A program made the position numbers and the translations under genes. From the NCBI RefSeq assembly GCF_000720635.1, contig NZ_JOCF01000044.1, forward strand, positions 1 through 64,000: a stretch of 64,000 nucleotides of DNA, in the 5' to 3' direction. How positions within the stretch are numbered: the first letter of the stretch is position 1; each line of letters starts with the position of its first letter. The notes under the pieces are model-generated. The model saw only the letters and a program-made list of their open reading frames with translations, was not told where the DNA came from and made no database searches. Positions 34,196 through 42,654 of this stretch are shown piece after piece. The DNA comes from Streptomyces sp. NRRL WC-3742 (GTDB lineage: Bacteria > Actinomycetota > Actinomycetes > Streptomycetales > Streptomycetaceae).

Positions 34196-35407
34196 CTACT
34201 GGTACTTCCGCAGCTCCCGGCGGGCGAGGGAGCGCTTGTGCACCTCGTCCGGGCCGTCCGCGAGGCGCAGGGTGCGCATGCCCGCCCAGAGGTGGGCGAG
34301 CGGGGTGTCCTGGCTGACGCCGGCGGCGCCGTGGGCCTGGACGGCCTTGTCGAGGATCCACTCGACGGTGCGCGGGGTGGCGATCTTGATCGCCTGGATC
34401 TCGGTGTGCGCGCCCCGGTTGCCGACGGTGTCCATCAGCCAGGCCGTCTTGAGCACCAGCAGCCGCAACTGCTCGATCCTGACCCGGGATTCGGCCACCC
34501 AGTCCTGGATCACCCCCTGCGCGGCGAGGGGCCGGCCGAAGGCCACCCGCTCGTTCGCCCGGCGGCACATCGCCTCCAGGGCGCGTTCGGCGATGCCGAT
34601 GGCGCGCATGCAGTGGTGGATGCGGCCGGGGCCGAGGCGGGCCTGGGCGATGGCGAAGCCGCCGCCCTCCTCGCCGACCAGGTTGGCGGCGGGGACGCGG
34701 ACGTCCTCGAAGAGGAGTTCGGCGTGGCCGCCGTGGTCGGCGTCGTCGTAGCCGAAGACCGTCATGCCGCGCTTGACGGTGAGGCCGGGGGTGTCGCGCG
34801 GGACGAGCACCATGCTCTGCTGGCGGTGGGCTTCGGCCGACGGGTCGGTCTTGCCCATGACGATGATCAGCTTGCAGTCGGGGTTCATCGCGCCGGTGAT
34901 GTAGAACTTGCGGCCGTTGATGACGTAGTCGTCGCCGTCGCGAACGATCCGGGTCTCGACGTTGGTCGCGTCGGAGGAGGCGACCTCCGGCTCGGTCATC
35001 GCGAAGGCGGAGCGGATCTCTGCCTCCAACAGCGGCCGCAGCCACCGCTCGTGCTGCTCGGGGGTGCCGAACTGGGCGAGCAGCTCCATGTTCCCGGTGT
35101 CGGGGGCGGCGCAGTTCAGGGCGGGCGGGGCGAGTTGGGGGCTGCGTCCGGTGATCTCGGCGAGCGGGGCGTACTGGAGGTTGGTGAGGCCCGCGCCCTG
35201 TTCACCGGGGAGGAAGAGGTTCCACAGGTGCCGCTTGCGGGCCTCGGCCCGGAGGTCGGCGACGACGGGCGGGACGGACCAGGGCTCGCGGGCCGGGTCG
35301 GCGAGCTGCTCGGCGAGGACGGGCTCGGCGGGGTACACGAACTCGTCCATGAACGCGAGGAGTTGCTCGCGCAGTTCGGTGGTGCGGGCGTCGTAGGCGA
35401 AGTCCAT
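34196..35407 (-). CDS. Acyl-CoA dehydrogenase (ACAD10/11-like)
   Basis: A 403-residue acyl-CoA dehydrogenase. It starts MDFAYDARTTELREQLLAF and has the motifs FAMTEPEVASSDATN (flavin/substrate), GRKFYITGAMNPDCKLIIVMGK, and QTLGPGRIHHCMRAIG-like LGPGRIHHCMRAIG, then a C-terminal dimer domain with AGVSQDTPLAHLWAGMRTLRLADGPDEVH. That pattern is found in ACAD10/11-like enzymes. The ATG overlaps the kinase stop by one base (TGATG), implying coupling. In mammals and in the bacterial Lva pathway such enzymes act on phosphorylated 4-hydroxyacyl-CoA. Operator copy 2 lies before its partner gene. Confidence 0.88.
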   Translation of the reverse strand: MDFAYDARTTELREQLLAFMDEFVYPAEPVLAEQLADPAREPWSVPPVVADLRAEARKRHLWNLFLPGEQGAGLTNLQYAPLAEITGRSPQLAPPALNCAAPDTGNMELLAQFGTPEQHERWLRPLLEAEIRSAFAMTEPEVASSDATNVETRIVRDGDDYVINGRKFYITGAMNPDCKLIIVMGKTDPSAEAHRQQSMVLVPRDTPGLTVKRGMTVFGYDDADHGGHAELLFEDVRVPAANLVGEEGGGFAIAQARLGPGRIHHCMRAIGIAERALEAMCRRANERVAFGRPLAAQGVIQDWVAESRVRIEQLRLLVLKTAWLMDTVGNRGAHTEIQAIKIATPRTVEWILDKAVQAHGAAGVSQDTPLAHLWAGMRTLRLADGPDEVHKRSLARRELRKYQ

Positions 35408-36435
35408 CAGTGCTCCTTGAGGGTGCTGAGGCCGTGCCGGGCGAGGATCGGGGGCATCTCGGCCGCGCGCTCGAAGCCGGCGCCCAGGGTGCGGCCCTGC
35501 TGGAAGCGGAAGTGGATGCCCTCGGCGACGACGGCGAGCTTGAAGGAGGCGAAGGCGACGTACCAGTCCAGGTCGGCGGCCTGACGGCCCGTCAACCGGG
35601 CGTAGTACGCGACGATTTCGTCCGCCTTCGGGAAGCCTGGGGCCGTCGCGGCGTAGGGGATGATGCCGCCGCCGACACCGGCGAGTTCGGTGTACATCAC
35701 CAACAGGCCGACGTCGGTGAGCGGGTCGCCGAGGGTGGACATCTCCCAGTCGAGGACGGCGGCGATCTCGTCGTCCCCGCCCACCAGGACGTTGTCCAGC
35801 CGGTAGTCCCCGTGGACGAGGGCGGGCGCCGGCGAGACGGGCAGCCGCTCGGCGAGCAGGGCGTGCAGCCGGTCCACCTCGGGCAGTTCGCGGCTGCGGG
35901 AGGCTTCGAGCTGCTTCGACCAGCGGCGCAGCTGGCGCTCCAGGTACCCGTCCGGGCGTCCGAAGTCGGCCAGGCCGACGGCGGCCGGGTCGATCCGGTG
36001 CAGGGCGGCGAGGGTCTCGACCAGCCGCAGGCCGAGGGCGTGGACGCGCTCCTCGCCGAGGGCGGCGAGGGGGGCGACCTCGCGGTGGGCGATGCCGGTG
36101 ACGAACTCCATGAGGTACCAGGGCGCGCCGAGCACGTCCGTGCCGGGGTCGATCAGCAGCGTGCGCGGGACGGGCACGTCCGTGCCGCCGAGCGCCGTCA
36201 TGACGCGGTACTCGCGGCCCATGTCGTGGGCGGTGGCGAGCACGTGCCCGAGCGGCGGGCGCCGGAGCACCCAGCGGCTCGCGTCATCCGTGAGCACGTA
36301 GGTGAGGTTCGACCGCCCGCCCTCGATCAGCTCCGCCCGCAGCTCGCCCCGCACTCCCCCGGGCAGTTCCCGCGCCAGGAACGGGCGCAGCAGATCGAGG
36401 TCCAGGCCGGGCGGGTCGGCGGGTGTGTCGGTCAT
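35407..36435 (-). CDS. Phosphotransferase-family (APH-like) kinase paired with ACAD
   Basis: A 342-residue cytoplasmic APH/choline-kinase-fold kinase. It starts MTDTPADPPGLDLDLLRP, has VLRRPPLGHVLATAHDMGRE (nucleotide-loop Lys region), LVHGDYRLDNVLV (catalytic HGDxxxxN) and AAVLDWEMSTLGDPLTDVG (metal-binding DxE). This is the kinase half seen in human ACAD10/11 and in bacterial LvaA-like proteins, which phosphorylate 4-hydroxyacyl-CoA. It heads a two-gene operon with ACAD, and the TetR operator copy 2 lies 30 bases upstream of its start. Role in hydroxy-acyl-CoA catabolism is inferred. Confidence 0.85.
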   Translation of the reverse strand: MTDTPADPPGLDLDLLRPFLARELPGGVRGELRAELIEGGRSNLTYVLTDDASRWVLRRPPLGHVLATAHDMGREYRVMTALGGTDVPVPRTLLIDPGTDVLGAPWYLMEFVTGIAHREVAPLAALGEERVHALGLRLVETLAALHRIDPAAVGLADFGRPDGYLERQLRRWSKQLEASRSRELPEVDRLHALLAERLPVSPAPALVHGDYRLDNVLVGGDDEIAAVLDWEMSTLGDPLTDVGLLVMYTELAGVGGGIIPYAATAPGFPKADEIVAYYARLTGRQAADLDWYVAFASFKLAVVAEGIHFRFQQGRTLGAGFERAAEMPPILARHGLSTLKEH

Positions 36436-36464
36436 CGGGCGGCTCCTCGGACGTGGGGCGTCGT

Positions 36465-36486
36465 TGACTAAGCGCTTGCTTAGCAT
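36465..36486. promoter_or_regulatory. Candidate TetR operator, copy 2
   Basis: The 22-bp site TGACTAAGCGCTTGCTTAG plus CAT lies 30 bases upstream of the kinase start. It is inverted relative to, and 21/22 identical to, the site at 26521-26542. The core is palindromic (CTAAGCGCTTGCTTAG). Binding by the TetR of 25815-26438 is inferred. Confidence 0.75.
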
Positions 36487-36518
36487 TCAGCCGCAGGCCG
36501 CCCCCTGTCAATACACGG

Positions 36519-36557
36519 CCGTGGGGCCGCCCCGTCCTGCTCGGGGCGGCCCCACGG
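36519..36557 (-). terminator. Terminator after the CocE-type hydrolase
   Basis: A perfect 16-bp inverted repeat (36519-36534 and 36542-36557) with a seven-base loop lies 43 bases beyond the minus-strand hydrolase stop (36600), before the kinase promoter. Confidence 0.88.
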
Positions 36558-36599
36558 CGCGAGAGACCGGCTGTCGCTCAGCCGTCGCTCGGCCTTCGC

Positions 36600-38411
36600 T
36601 CAGCCGAGGGGCAGTTCCAGGACGGCCTCCTGCGCGATCGGGGAGGTGATGGTCGTGGTGCTCCCCTCCGTACCGGTGAAGGCGTAGAGCTGGTCGCGGC
36701 TGTTCACGACCAGGGCGAGGCGGTGGCCGTCGGCCAGGTCGTAGGCGACGGGCTGCAGCGTCCAGCCGACCGTGTCGGCCGTACCGGCGCTCAGGCCCGT
36801 GACGGTGAGCGGCTCGTGGGTGATGATCCGGGCCGAGCCGTCCGGGGCGACGTCGAAGAGGTAGGCGACGAGTGTCGCGGTGTCTCCCGCGCTGACGCCG
36901 ACGGAGAGCCGGAGGTCGGCGGCTCCCCGGATGCGGCGCCCGCCCGACAGCGCCTCGGTGGACCAGACCAGCAGCCGGTCGGACTCGAAGCCGTCCAGGT
37001 CGTAGCTCTTGGGGCTGCCGAACCACTCCTGCTGCCCGGTCGTCATGATCGCGTCCATCGCCGTGGCCTTCGTCGTCCATCCGGCGGTGAACTCGCGGCT
37101 CCAGCCCGAGGACGGCTTGTCGGACAGGGCGCCGCTCCCGTTGGTGCCGCTCAGGTACCACAGCTCGGTGCCGGTGGTGGCCTCCGCCCAGGAGCCGAGC
37201 GGCTCGCGCCGCGCCGGGGCGGTGATCTGCCGGCCGCCGCCGATGGCCGGGACGGTCTTGTAGGTGAACATGACCTGGCTGTTGACCACCGGCCACTCCG
37301 GCACCCCGTTGGGCTTGTCGAACAGGTGGTGGTCGAGCCAGGCGTACGCCTCCAGCATCGGCGTGAGGGCGCCGATGAAGGGCGCGCCGCTCGGGTACCC
37401 GGTGATGGCGAGGCCCTCCGGGGCGCCGTGGTCGCCGATCCACAGGTTCAGGTGCTTGGGCACGGTGAGCTTCTCGAAGGTGGCGATCGCCTCGGCGGGC
37501 GGGAAGAGGCTCTCGTGCCAGGTGCTGGCGTAGAAGGTGGGGATTTCACGGGAGTTGGTGACGTCGACGTAGGTCTCCGGGGAGCGCTCGGCGCCCCAGT
37601 CCACCACCTCCTGCATCTCCTGCCCCTTCAGGAAGTTCTGGAGGAGGCGCCACGTGTCCTCGTCGAACCTCTCCTCCTCCTTGCCCGGTTCGGCCCCAGT
37701 GAAGGCGATCAGCAGTTCCACGGCCTTCACGTGCCGGGTGCCGTTGTCGTAGAGGCTGGTGGCCAGATTGCCCCAGGTGGCCAGGGCGGCGACGGCGGCG
37801 ACGCGGTTCTTCTCGTCGTGCGCGGCGACGAGTTGGCTGATCCCGGAGCCGTAGGACAGGCCCATGAAGCCGATCCTGCTCGGCGCGAACAGCCCCTCCG
37901 CGTGGTCGATCACGGCCGATCCGTCCGACCAGTCGACCGGCCCGGCGACGTCGATGAGCCCGTTGGAGGAGTAGATCTCGCCCGGCGCGCCGAACCCGCG
38001 CGGGGTGTACGCCAGCACGTGGTAGCCGCGCGCCGCCAGCGAGAGGTACCCGACCATGAACGGCAGCCAGCCGTACGGGTTCCAGCCCGCGGGCACGATC
38101 ACCACCGGGCGCGGCTCCGAGGTCTGCTGCCTGATCGCGAACCCGGAGAGGCTCACCTCCCCCGTCACGCGAATGCGCGGGAAGGTGACCCCGGCCTGCC
38201 CCAGCACCCGGGCCACCAACTCCCGCAGCTCGTCCGGGAGTCCGGCGGCCGGTGCCGCCCCGCCCTGGACGGCCGCGAGCAGCGCCCGGGCGACGGCGAG
38301 CACCGACGGGTTGACGTCGAGGGTCCCGTCGCGCCAGATGCCGTGCGCGGCGATGTCGGCGAGCGTCGCCTCGGTGACCGCGGGGGTCGGTTCTCCGCCT
38401 TGCGTAGTCAT
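36600..38411 (-). CDS. CocE/NonD (X-Pro dipeptidyl-peptidase-like) hydrolase
   Basis: A 603-residue alpha/beta-hydrolase of the X-Pro dipeptidyl-peptidase/CocE group. After MTTQGGEPTPAVTEATLADI it has a helical N-terminal part, VVIVPAGWNPYGWLPFMVGYLSLAARGYHVLAYTPRGFG (oxyanion region), the nucleophile elbow GLSYGSGISQLVAAH, and WLDHHLFDKPNGV before the C-terminal PepX_C-type jelly-roll. No signal peptide is seen. The ATG at 38411 has GGGAAGGG upstream; longer reading upstream is rejected because it crosses the divergent promoter region. Substrate is unknown; esterase or acyl-peptidase activity is typical. Confidence 0.83.
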   Translation of the reverse strand: MTTQGGEPTPAVTEATLADIAAHGIWRDGTLDVNPSVLAVARALLAAVQGGAAPAAGLPDELRELVARVLGQAGVTFPRIRVTGEVSLSGFAIRQQTSEPRPVVIVPAGWNPYGWLPFMVGYLSLAARGYHVLAYTPRGFGAPGEIYSSNGLIDVAGPVDWSDGSAVIDHAEGLFAPSRIGFMGLSYGSGISQLVAAHDEKNRVAAVAALATWGNLATSLYDNGTRHVKAVELLIAFTGAEPGKEEERFDEDTWRLLQNFLKGQEMQEVVDWGAERSPETYVDVTNSREIPTFYASTWHESLFPPAEAIATFEKLTVPKHLNLWIGDHGAPEGLAITGYPSGAPFIGALTPMLEAYAWLDHHLFDKPNGVPEWPVVNSQVMFTYKTVPAIGGGRQITAPARREPLGSWAEATTGTELWYLSGTNGSGALSDKPSSGWSREFTAGWTTKATAMDAIMTTGQQEWFGSPKSYDLDGFESDRLLVWSTEALSGGRRIRGAADLRLSVGVSAGDTATLVAYLFDVAPDGSARIITHEPLTVTGLSAGTADTVGWTLQPVAYDLADGHRLALVVNSRDQLYAFTGTEGSTTTITSPIAQEAVLELPLG

Positions 38412-38512
38412 ACGAACTGCCCTTCCCTGGAAAGCTCGAGCGCCCCGGAGGGCGCCGTACGGGCGGATCATGGACCGGGGCCCGGACGTTGAAACAAACT
38501 GCCGGTCTGTCA

Positions 38513-38526
38513 CACTCGAATGAGTG
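38513..38526. promoter_or_regulatory. 14-bp inverted repeat between divergent genes
   Basis: CACTC, GAAT, GAGTG form a perfect dyad in the divergent region between the CocE-type hydrolase and the WXG operon, 70 bases before the latter. It may be an operator for either gene. Confidence 0.4.
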
Positions 38527-38595
38527 GAGGACGAACGTTTCCGGCGGTGAAACCTTGGGAACGGCCTGAAGATCGGTACAGGGGGAGGGATCACG

Positions 38596-38910
38596 ATGGG
38601 ATACGGCACGCGCATCGACGCCGCTACCGTCGCGAAGGCGGCGTCCGACGTCCACGCGACCAGCGAGAGCAGCCGCCAGGGCATGCTGCTGAAGGACGCC
38701 GAGGCGGCCGGGACCGGCCACCCGGGATGGAAGGCGTCGACGGCGAGCACCGGCTGCGTCAAGGCGTGGCAGGAGCGGCTCCGCCAGGAGGCGAACGACG
38801 TCGAGGCGGCGGCGAAGGCACTGGCCTCCTCCGCCAACAGCTACGTCACCACCGACCGTGCGGTCGCCGACTCCCTCACCGAGGACGCCACCTGGCTGAA
38901 GGGCGCCTGA
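38596..38910 (+). CDS. WXG100/EspC-like small helical protein
   Basis: A 104-residue helical protein like type VII secretion (ESX) partner proteins. Two amphipathic helices flank a central GHPGWKAS turn (WxG-like, Trp about residue 45), and there is a C-terminal Ala-rich helix ending TEDATWLKGA. The RBS GGGGAGGGA precedes the ATG. Its stop overlaps the next start by one base (TGATG), so it is coupled to the effector-like gene. It probably forms a complex with, or chaperones, the 468-residue protein. The nearby divergent region holds an inverted repeat. Confidence 0.7.
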   Translation: MGYGTRIDAATVAKAASDVHATSESSRQGMLLKDAEAAGTGHPGWKASTASTGCVKAWQERLRQEANDVEAAAKALASSANSYVTTDRAVADSLTEDATWLKGA

Positions 38911-40316
38911 TGCTCACCGTCGACGCCCTCACCAAGGCCAATCCCCAGCTCTGGCACCACGCGGGCGATGACGCCGCCAACACCGCCAAGCACTGCGAAC
39001 ACGTCGCCTCCGTCGCCCGCGACGAGACCGCCCGCACCCTCGCCGGCGCGTGGACCAGCCCCGCCGGCGACTCCGCCCGTGCGCGCTTCGCCCGCCACGC
39101 CGAGTCCTACGAGGCCGCGGCGATGGTCATGCGCGCCATCGCCCGGACGTACGACGGGCTCGCCAAGGCCATCGAGACGAGCCAGTTGACGCTGCACAGC
39201 GCGCTCGACTACGCCAGCCGCAACCAGCTGAAGGTGAACCAGGACGGCTCCGTCTCCACCGACCCGGTCGCCCAGACACCCGAAGCCGCCGCCGCCCTCC
39301 GGGACGTCATGAAGCAGGCCCAGAGCACGATCGTCTCCACGCTGCAGGCCGCCACCGCCGCGGACGCGGCAGCCGCCGACGAACTGCGCACGCTGGCGGG
39401 CCTGGTGAACGTCCAGGACCCGAAGGCCGTACGCGAGCTGCTCAGCGGCGACGGCAACGGCGCCCTCGCCGTCGCCCTGCGCCTCCAGGGCGGCGCGCCC
39501 GGCCTGCACGGGATCAACGTCTCGCCCGCGCAGATCGAGGCCGCGCGCAGGGCGTCGGCGGAGACCGGCATGAGCGTCGACCTGATCCTCGCCATCATGT
39601 GGCAGGAACAGCAGTGGTACCAGAACTACGAGCCCAACCTGGACGGCCCGCTCACGGCGGCGGGGCGGCGGGCGAACTGGGCGAGCGAGGAGACGTTCAA
39701 GCCGGACAAGTCGCTGGGGATCACGCACATGAAGCTGGCGACGGCCCGCGGCGTCATCGGGGAGAACGGCACCGCCTTCCCCGGTCTGAGCGGCCTCAGC
39801 GACTCCCAACTCGCCAAGTACATCGAGGAGAACCCCAACGAGGACGTCCGGCTCAGCGCCTACTACATGAAGCAGCTCCAGAAGAACCCGCACGGCGCCA
39901 CGACCGACAAGGAGCTGTTCATGCTGTACGCGGCCGACACCGATCAGGTGCGCGACTCCAACGCCAGGTACGGCGACGACAGTTCGCAGCGCGGGGCCGC
40001 GATCAAGGCCCGGGCGGAGAACTGGGACCGGCTGCAGCAGTCGCTCCGCGACGCGGACGCGTGGAACGGGCTGCCGGAGAACGAGCGCCGGAAGGCCCTC
40101 GACACCCTCGCCGCGCAGACTCCGTACGATCGCAAGGTGGACCTCAACCCGCTGTACACCGGCGCCGGTGTCTCCTCCAGCACGTACGGGACCGGGCCGC
40201 TGCCGCCCGACCGGGCGCAGTTTCCGCCGACGCCGACCCCGGAGTCCCCAGTGAAGCCCGCGCCCACGGTTCCGGCTCCGCGCCCGGGCCCGGCACCGGC
40301 TCCCCCGGCGCAGTGA
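38910..40316 (+). CDS. WXG-type protein fused to a transglycosylase/lysozyme-like domain
   Basis: A 468-residue protein. Residues 1-105 are a WXG/LXG-type helical hairpin (WTSPAG at 48-53). Residues 120-200 are a helical linker. Residues 205-370 look like a lysozyme/lytic-transglycosylase fold: LILAIMWQEQQW with candidate catalytic Glu233, then KSLGITHMKLATARGVIG as the SLT-like loop, and a helical end with ELFMLYAADTDQV. The C-terminus is a Pro-rich tail (PESPVKPAPTVPAPRP). No signal peptide, so export through an ESX-like system is likely. It is the middle gene of a coupled operon. Peptidoglycan cleavage is inferred, not proved. Confidence 0.68.
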   Translation: MLTVDALTKANPQLWHHAGDDAANTAKHCEHVASVARDETARTLAGAWTSPAGDSARARFARHAESYEAAAMVMRAIARTYDGLAKAIETSQLTLHSALDYASRNQLKVNQDGSVSTDPVAQTPEAAAALRDVMKQAQSTIVSTLQAATAADAAAADELRTLAGLVNVQDPKAVRELLSGDGNGALAVALRLQGGAPGLHGINVSPAQIEAARRASAETGMSVDLILAIMWQEQQWYQNYEPNLDGPLTAAGRRANWASEETFKPDKSLGITHMKLATARGVIGENGTAFPGLSGLSDSQLAKYIEENPNEDVRLSAYYMKQLQKNPHGATTDKELFMLYAADTDQVRDSNARYGDDSSQRGAAIKARAENWDRLQQSLRDADAWNGLPENERRKALDTLAAQTPYDRKVDLNPLYTGAGVSSSTYGTGPLPPDRAQFPPTPTPESPVKPAPTVPAPRPGPAPAPPAQ

Positions 40317-41122
40317 ACGGGTTCGCTCGCCGGGCGCGGTGGTGTCTGGTGACGACGGTGGCCCTGGCCTCGCTGTCCGCTTGCAGCGGAGGCCCGCCAC
40401 CGCCGGTGCCCCTGCCCTCCGAGGTGCCCTCGAGTTCCGCGTACGGCACGGCGAGCGAGCTGGTGGCCGCGCTCGGGCGGGGCGGCATCCCCTGCTCGGT
40501 CACGCTCAGCAACAACCGCCAGAACGGGAGTTCCGACGCCGACTGCACGGCGGTGGTCGACGGCGTCTCCTTCGAGAACGAGATCAGCGCCTTCGGACCG
40601 AGTGTGACCCTCGACGAGATCGGCACCTCCGTCGACCACCGGCGCGGCGAGGGCCAGACCCTCGTCGCCGCCGGGCGGTGGTACGTCTACGTACGCAACC
40701 CCGCGTACGCGCCCCAGGTCGCCAAGGCCCTCGACGGCGTCGTGCTGCCCGGCAAGGAGCTCGCCGTCCCCTCGTACTCGCTCCCCGCGATCCCCGCCTC
40801 CCCCCGCTTCGCCACCGTCCAGCAGCTGGCGGACGCGCTCGACGGCGCGGCCGGTTGCACCGACCGGAAGGACACCGGCGGCGGGCGGCTGACCTGCACG
40901 ACCGGCGCCAAGCTCGGCCGCACCCCCAACTGCGCCACCCTGCAACTGCATCCGGACGACGCGGCCCGGGACAAGGCGCTGCGCATCGAGATCTCGCACC
41001 CCGGCGTCCCGGCCTCGCTCGTGACGGCGGCCAACTGGACGGTCAACCTGTGCGACTACGCCCTCGCCGACCAGGTCGCCCGCGCGATGGGCGGCGTGGT
41101 GGTCGCGTACGACGGCCGGTGA
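40313..41122 (+). CDS. Lipoprotein with two repeated modules, possible partner of the WXG effector
   Basis: A 269-residue lipoprotein (signal VNGFARRARWCLVTTVALAS, lipobox LSAC with Cys24). After a short Pro linker two similar modules of about 95 residues follow: each has a start like TASELVAALGRGGIPC or TVQQLADALDGAAGC, two Cys residues, and an end like QVAKALDGVVL or QVARAMGGVVV. That is an internal duplication. It begins with a GTG overlapping the stop of the effector-like gene (GTGA), so the two are made together. An immunity, docking or sensing role is plausible but unproved. Confidence 0.68.
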   Translation: MNGFARRARWCLVTTVALASLSACSGGPPPPVPLPSEVPSSSAYGTASELVAALGRGGIPCSVTLSNNRQNGSSDADCTAVVDGVSFENEISAFGPSVTLDEIGTSVDHRRGEGQTLVAAGRWYVYVRNPAYAPQVAKALDGVVLPGKELAVPSYSLPAIPASPRFATVQQLADALDGAAGCTDRKDTGGGRLTCTTGAKLGRTPNCATLQLHPDDAARDKALRIEISHPGVPASLVTAANWTVNLCDYALADQVARAMGGVVVAYDGR

Positions 41123-41253
41123 CGACAGCGGTTGACGTTCAGCGGTTCTTCACCCCGGCCATGACACACCGTCGGCGCGGCTTCCCCCCGCCGTGCCACC
41201 TTGCGCGAAGCGCAGCTACCAGCCGGTAGCCCCACCCGACCCGAAGGATCGCC

Positions 41254-42603
41254 GTGAAGCGAACCGCCCCCCTGTCCGCCGCCATGGCCGTCGCCCTCGC
41301 CGCAGGTGTGGTGTTCACCGCAGGCACCGCCTCCGCGCACACCGGGCGCGACCTCTACGGCACCAAGACCCCGTACGCCCCGCAGGGCAGGCCCGGCCAC
41401 TACGAGAAGGCGCCGAAGGGCTTCGCTCCGGTCTTCACGGAGAACGTCGCCCGCCACGGCTCCCGCGCCATGACCAGCAGCGAGGACGGCGACGCGGTGC
41501 TCGCCGCCCTCCACAAGGCGCAGGACCGGGACGCGCTCACCGACCTCGGCGAGGAACTGGCCCCCCAGGTGCAGTCCCTGCTGGCCGCCGCCTCCAAGCT
41601 CGGCTACGGCAACCTGTCCGCCCGAGGCGCCGACGAGCACCGGCAGACCGCGCTGCGCATGGAGCAGCGCCTGCCGGGCCTGTTCGCGGACATCGCCGCC
41701 CGGCACGAGCCGATCGCCGTGGAGACCTCCGGCGTGCCGCGTGCGGTGGCGAGCGCCGACGCGTTCACGGGCGGTCTGGCGGCGGGTGATCCGGCGCTGG
41801 CCGGGCTGATCAAGGCGCCCGTCACCGACAAGGACCTGCTGTACTTCCACAAGCAGCCGAAGAACGCCGACTACCAGGCGTACCTGAAGAACGACCCTGA
41901 CCTCGCCGCCGTCCTCGCCGGGATCGAAGAGGACCCCCGCACCACCGAGGCGGCGCACCACGTCGTCGGGCGCCTCTTCCAGGACGAGTACGCGGCCGCG
42001 CTCCCCGACGCGGACCAGGTCGCCTTCGCCCGCGCGCTGTACCAGCTCTACAGCGCCGCCCCCGACCTGGCCGTCGAAGCCCCCGACGTCGACCTCGCCC
42101 CGTACCTGACGCGCCGCGACGCCCAGTGGTTCGCCTACCTCGACGACGCCGAGGAGTTCTACCAGAAGGGCCCCGCCTTCAGCGGACGCACGATCACCTA
42201 CAGGATGGCCGGCGTCCTCCTCGACGACCTGCTCGCCCAGGCCAGTGCCAGGGCGAGCGGCACCAGCCCCAACGGCGCCGTCCTGCGCTTCACCCACGCC
42301 GAGGAGATCGAACCCCTCGCCGCCCTCATGGGCCTGCCCGGCAGCACCGAGCCCGCCGCGTCCGGCGAGCCCTACACGTACGGCAACAACCCGTGGCGCG
42401 GCGCGGAGGTCTCGCCGATGGCCGCGAACATCCAGTGGGACCTGTTCGCCGACTCGCCCTCCGAGGGGCATCCGGCGACCTATCTCGTGCGGATGCTCTA
42501 CAACGAGAAGGAGACGGCGTTCACGGCGTCCTGCAAGCCCGTCGCCAAGAACAGCTACTTCTACGAGCTCGACGAGCTCGAGCACTGCCTGCCGCACAGC
42601 TGA
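41254..42603 (+). CDS. Secreted histidine-type phosphatase (phytase/MINPP-like)
   Basis: A 449-residue exported phosphatase. A Sec signal (MKRTAPLSAAMAVALAAGVV, cleavage near ASAHT) precedes the mature enzyme. The catalytic RHG is at residues 67-69 (NVARHGSR) and the HAE proton donor at 348-350 (RFTHAEEIEP), placing it in the branch-2 histidine acid phosphatases, which include phytases and multiple inositol polyphosphate phosphatases. The GTG start has GAAGGA upstream. It probably scavenges phosphate from organic phosphates. A terminator follows. No Pho box was seen. Confidence 0.88.
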   Translation: MKRTAPLSAAMAVALAAGVVFTAGTASAHTGRDLYGTKTPYAPQGRPGHYEKAPKGFAPVFTENVARHGSRAMTSSEDGDAVLAALHKAQDRDALTDLGEELAPQVQSLLAAASKLGYGNLSARGADEHRQTALRMEQRLPGLFADIAARHEPIAVETSGVPRAVASADAFTGGLAAGDPALAGLIKAPVTDKDLLYFHKQPKNADYQAYLKNDPDLAAVLAGIEEDPRTTEAAHHVVGRLFQDEYAAALPDADQVAFARALYQLYSAAPDLAVEAPDVDLAPYLTRRDAQWFAYLDDAEEFYQKGPAFSGRTITYRMAGVLLDDLLAQASARASGTSPNGAVLRFTHAEEIEPLAALMGLPGSTEPAASGEPYTYGNNPWRGAEVSPMAANIQWDLFADSPSEGHPATYLVRMLYNEKETAFTASCKPVAKNSYFYELDELEHCLPHS

Positions 42604-42614
42604 CCGTGCCGGTT

Positions 42615-42646
42615 CCGGCTCCCCGCCGCCTGGAGCGGGGAGCCGG
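42615..42646. terminator. Bidirectional terminator hairpin
   Basis: A perfect 12-bp inverted repeat (42615-42626 and 42635-42646) with an eight-base loop lies between the convergent stops of the phosphatase (42603) and the membrane-anchored protein (42655). Confidence 0.85.
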
Positions 42647-42654
42647 TCCGGTCG

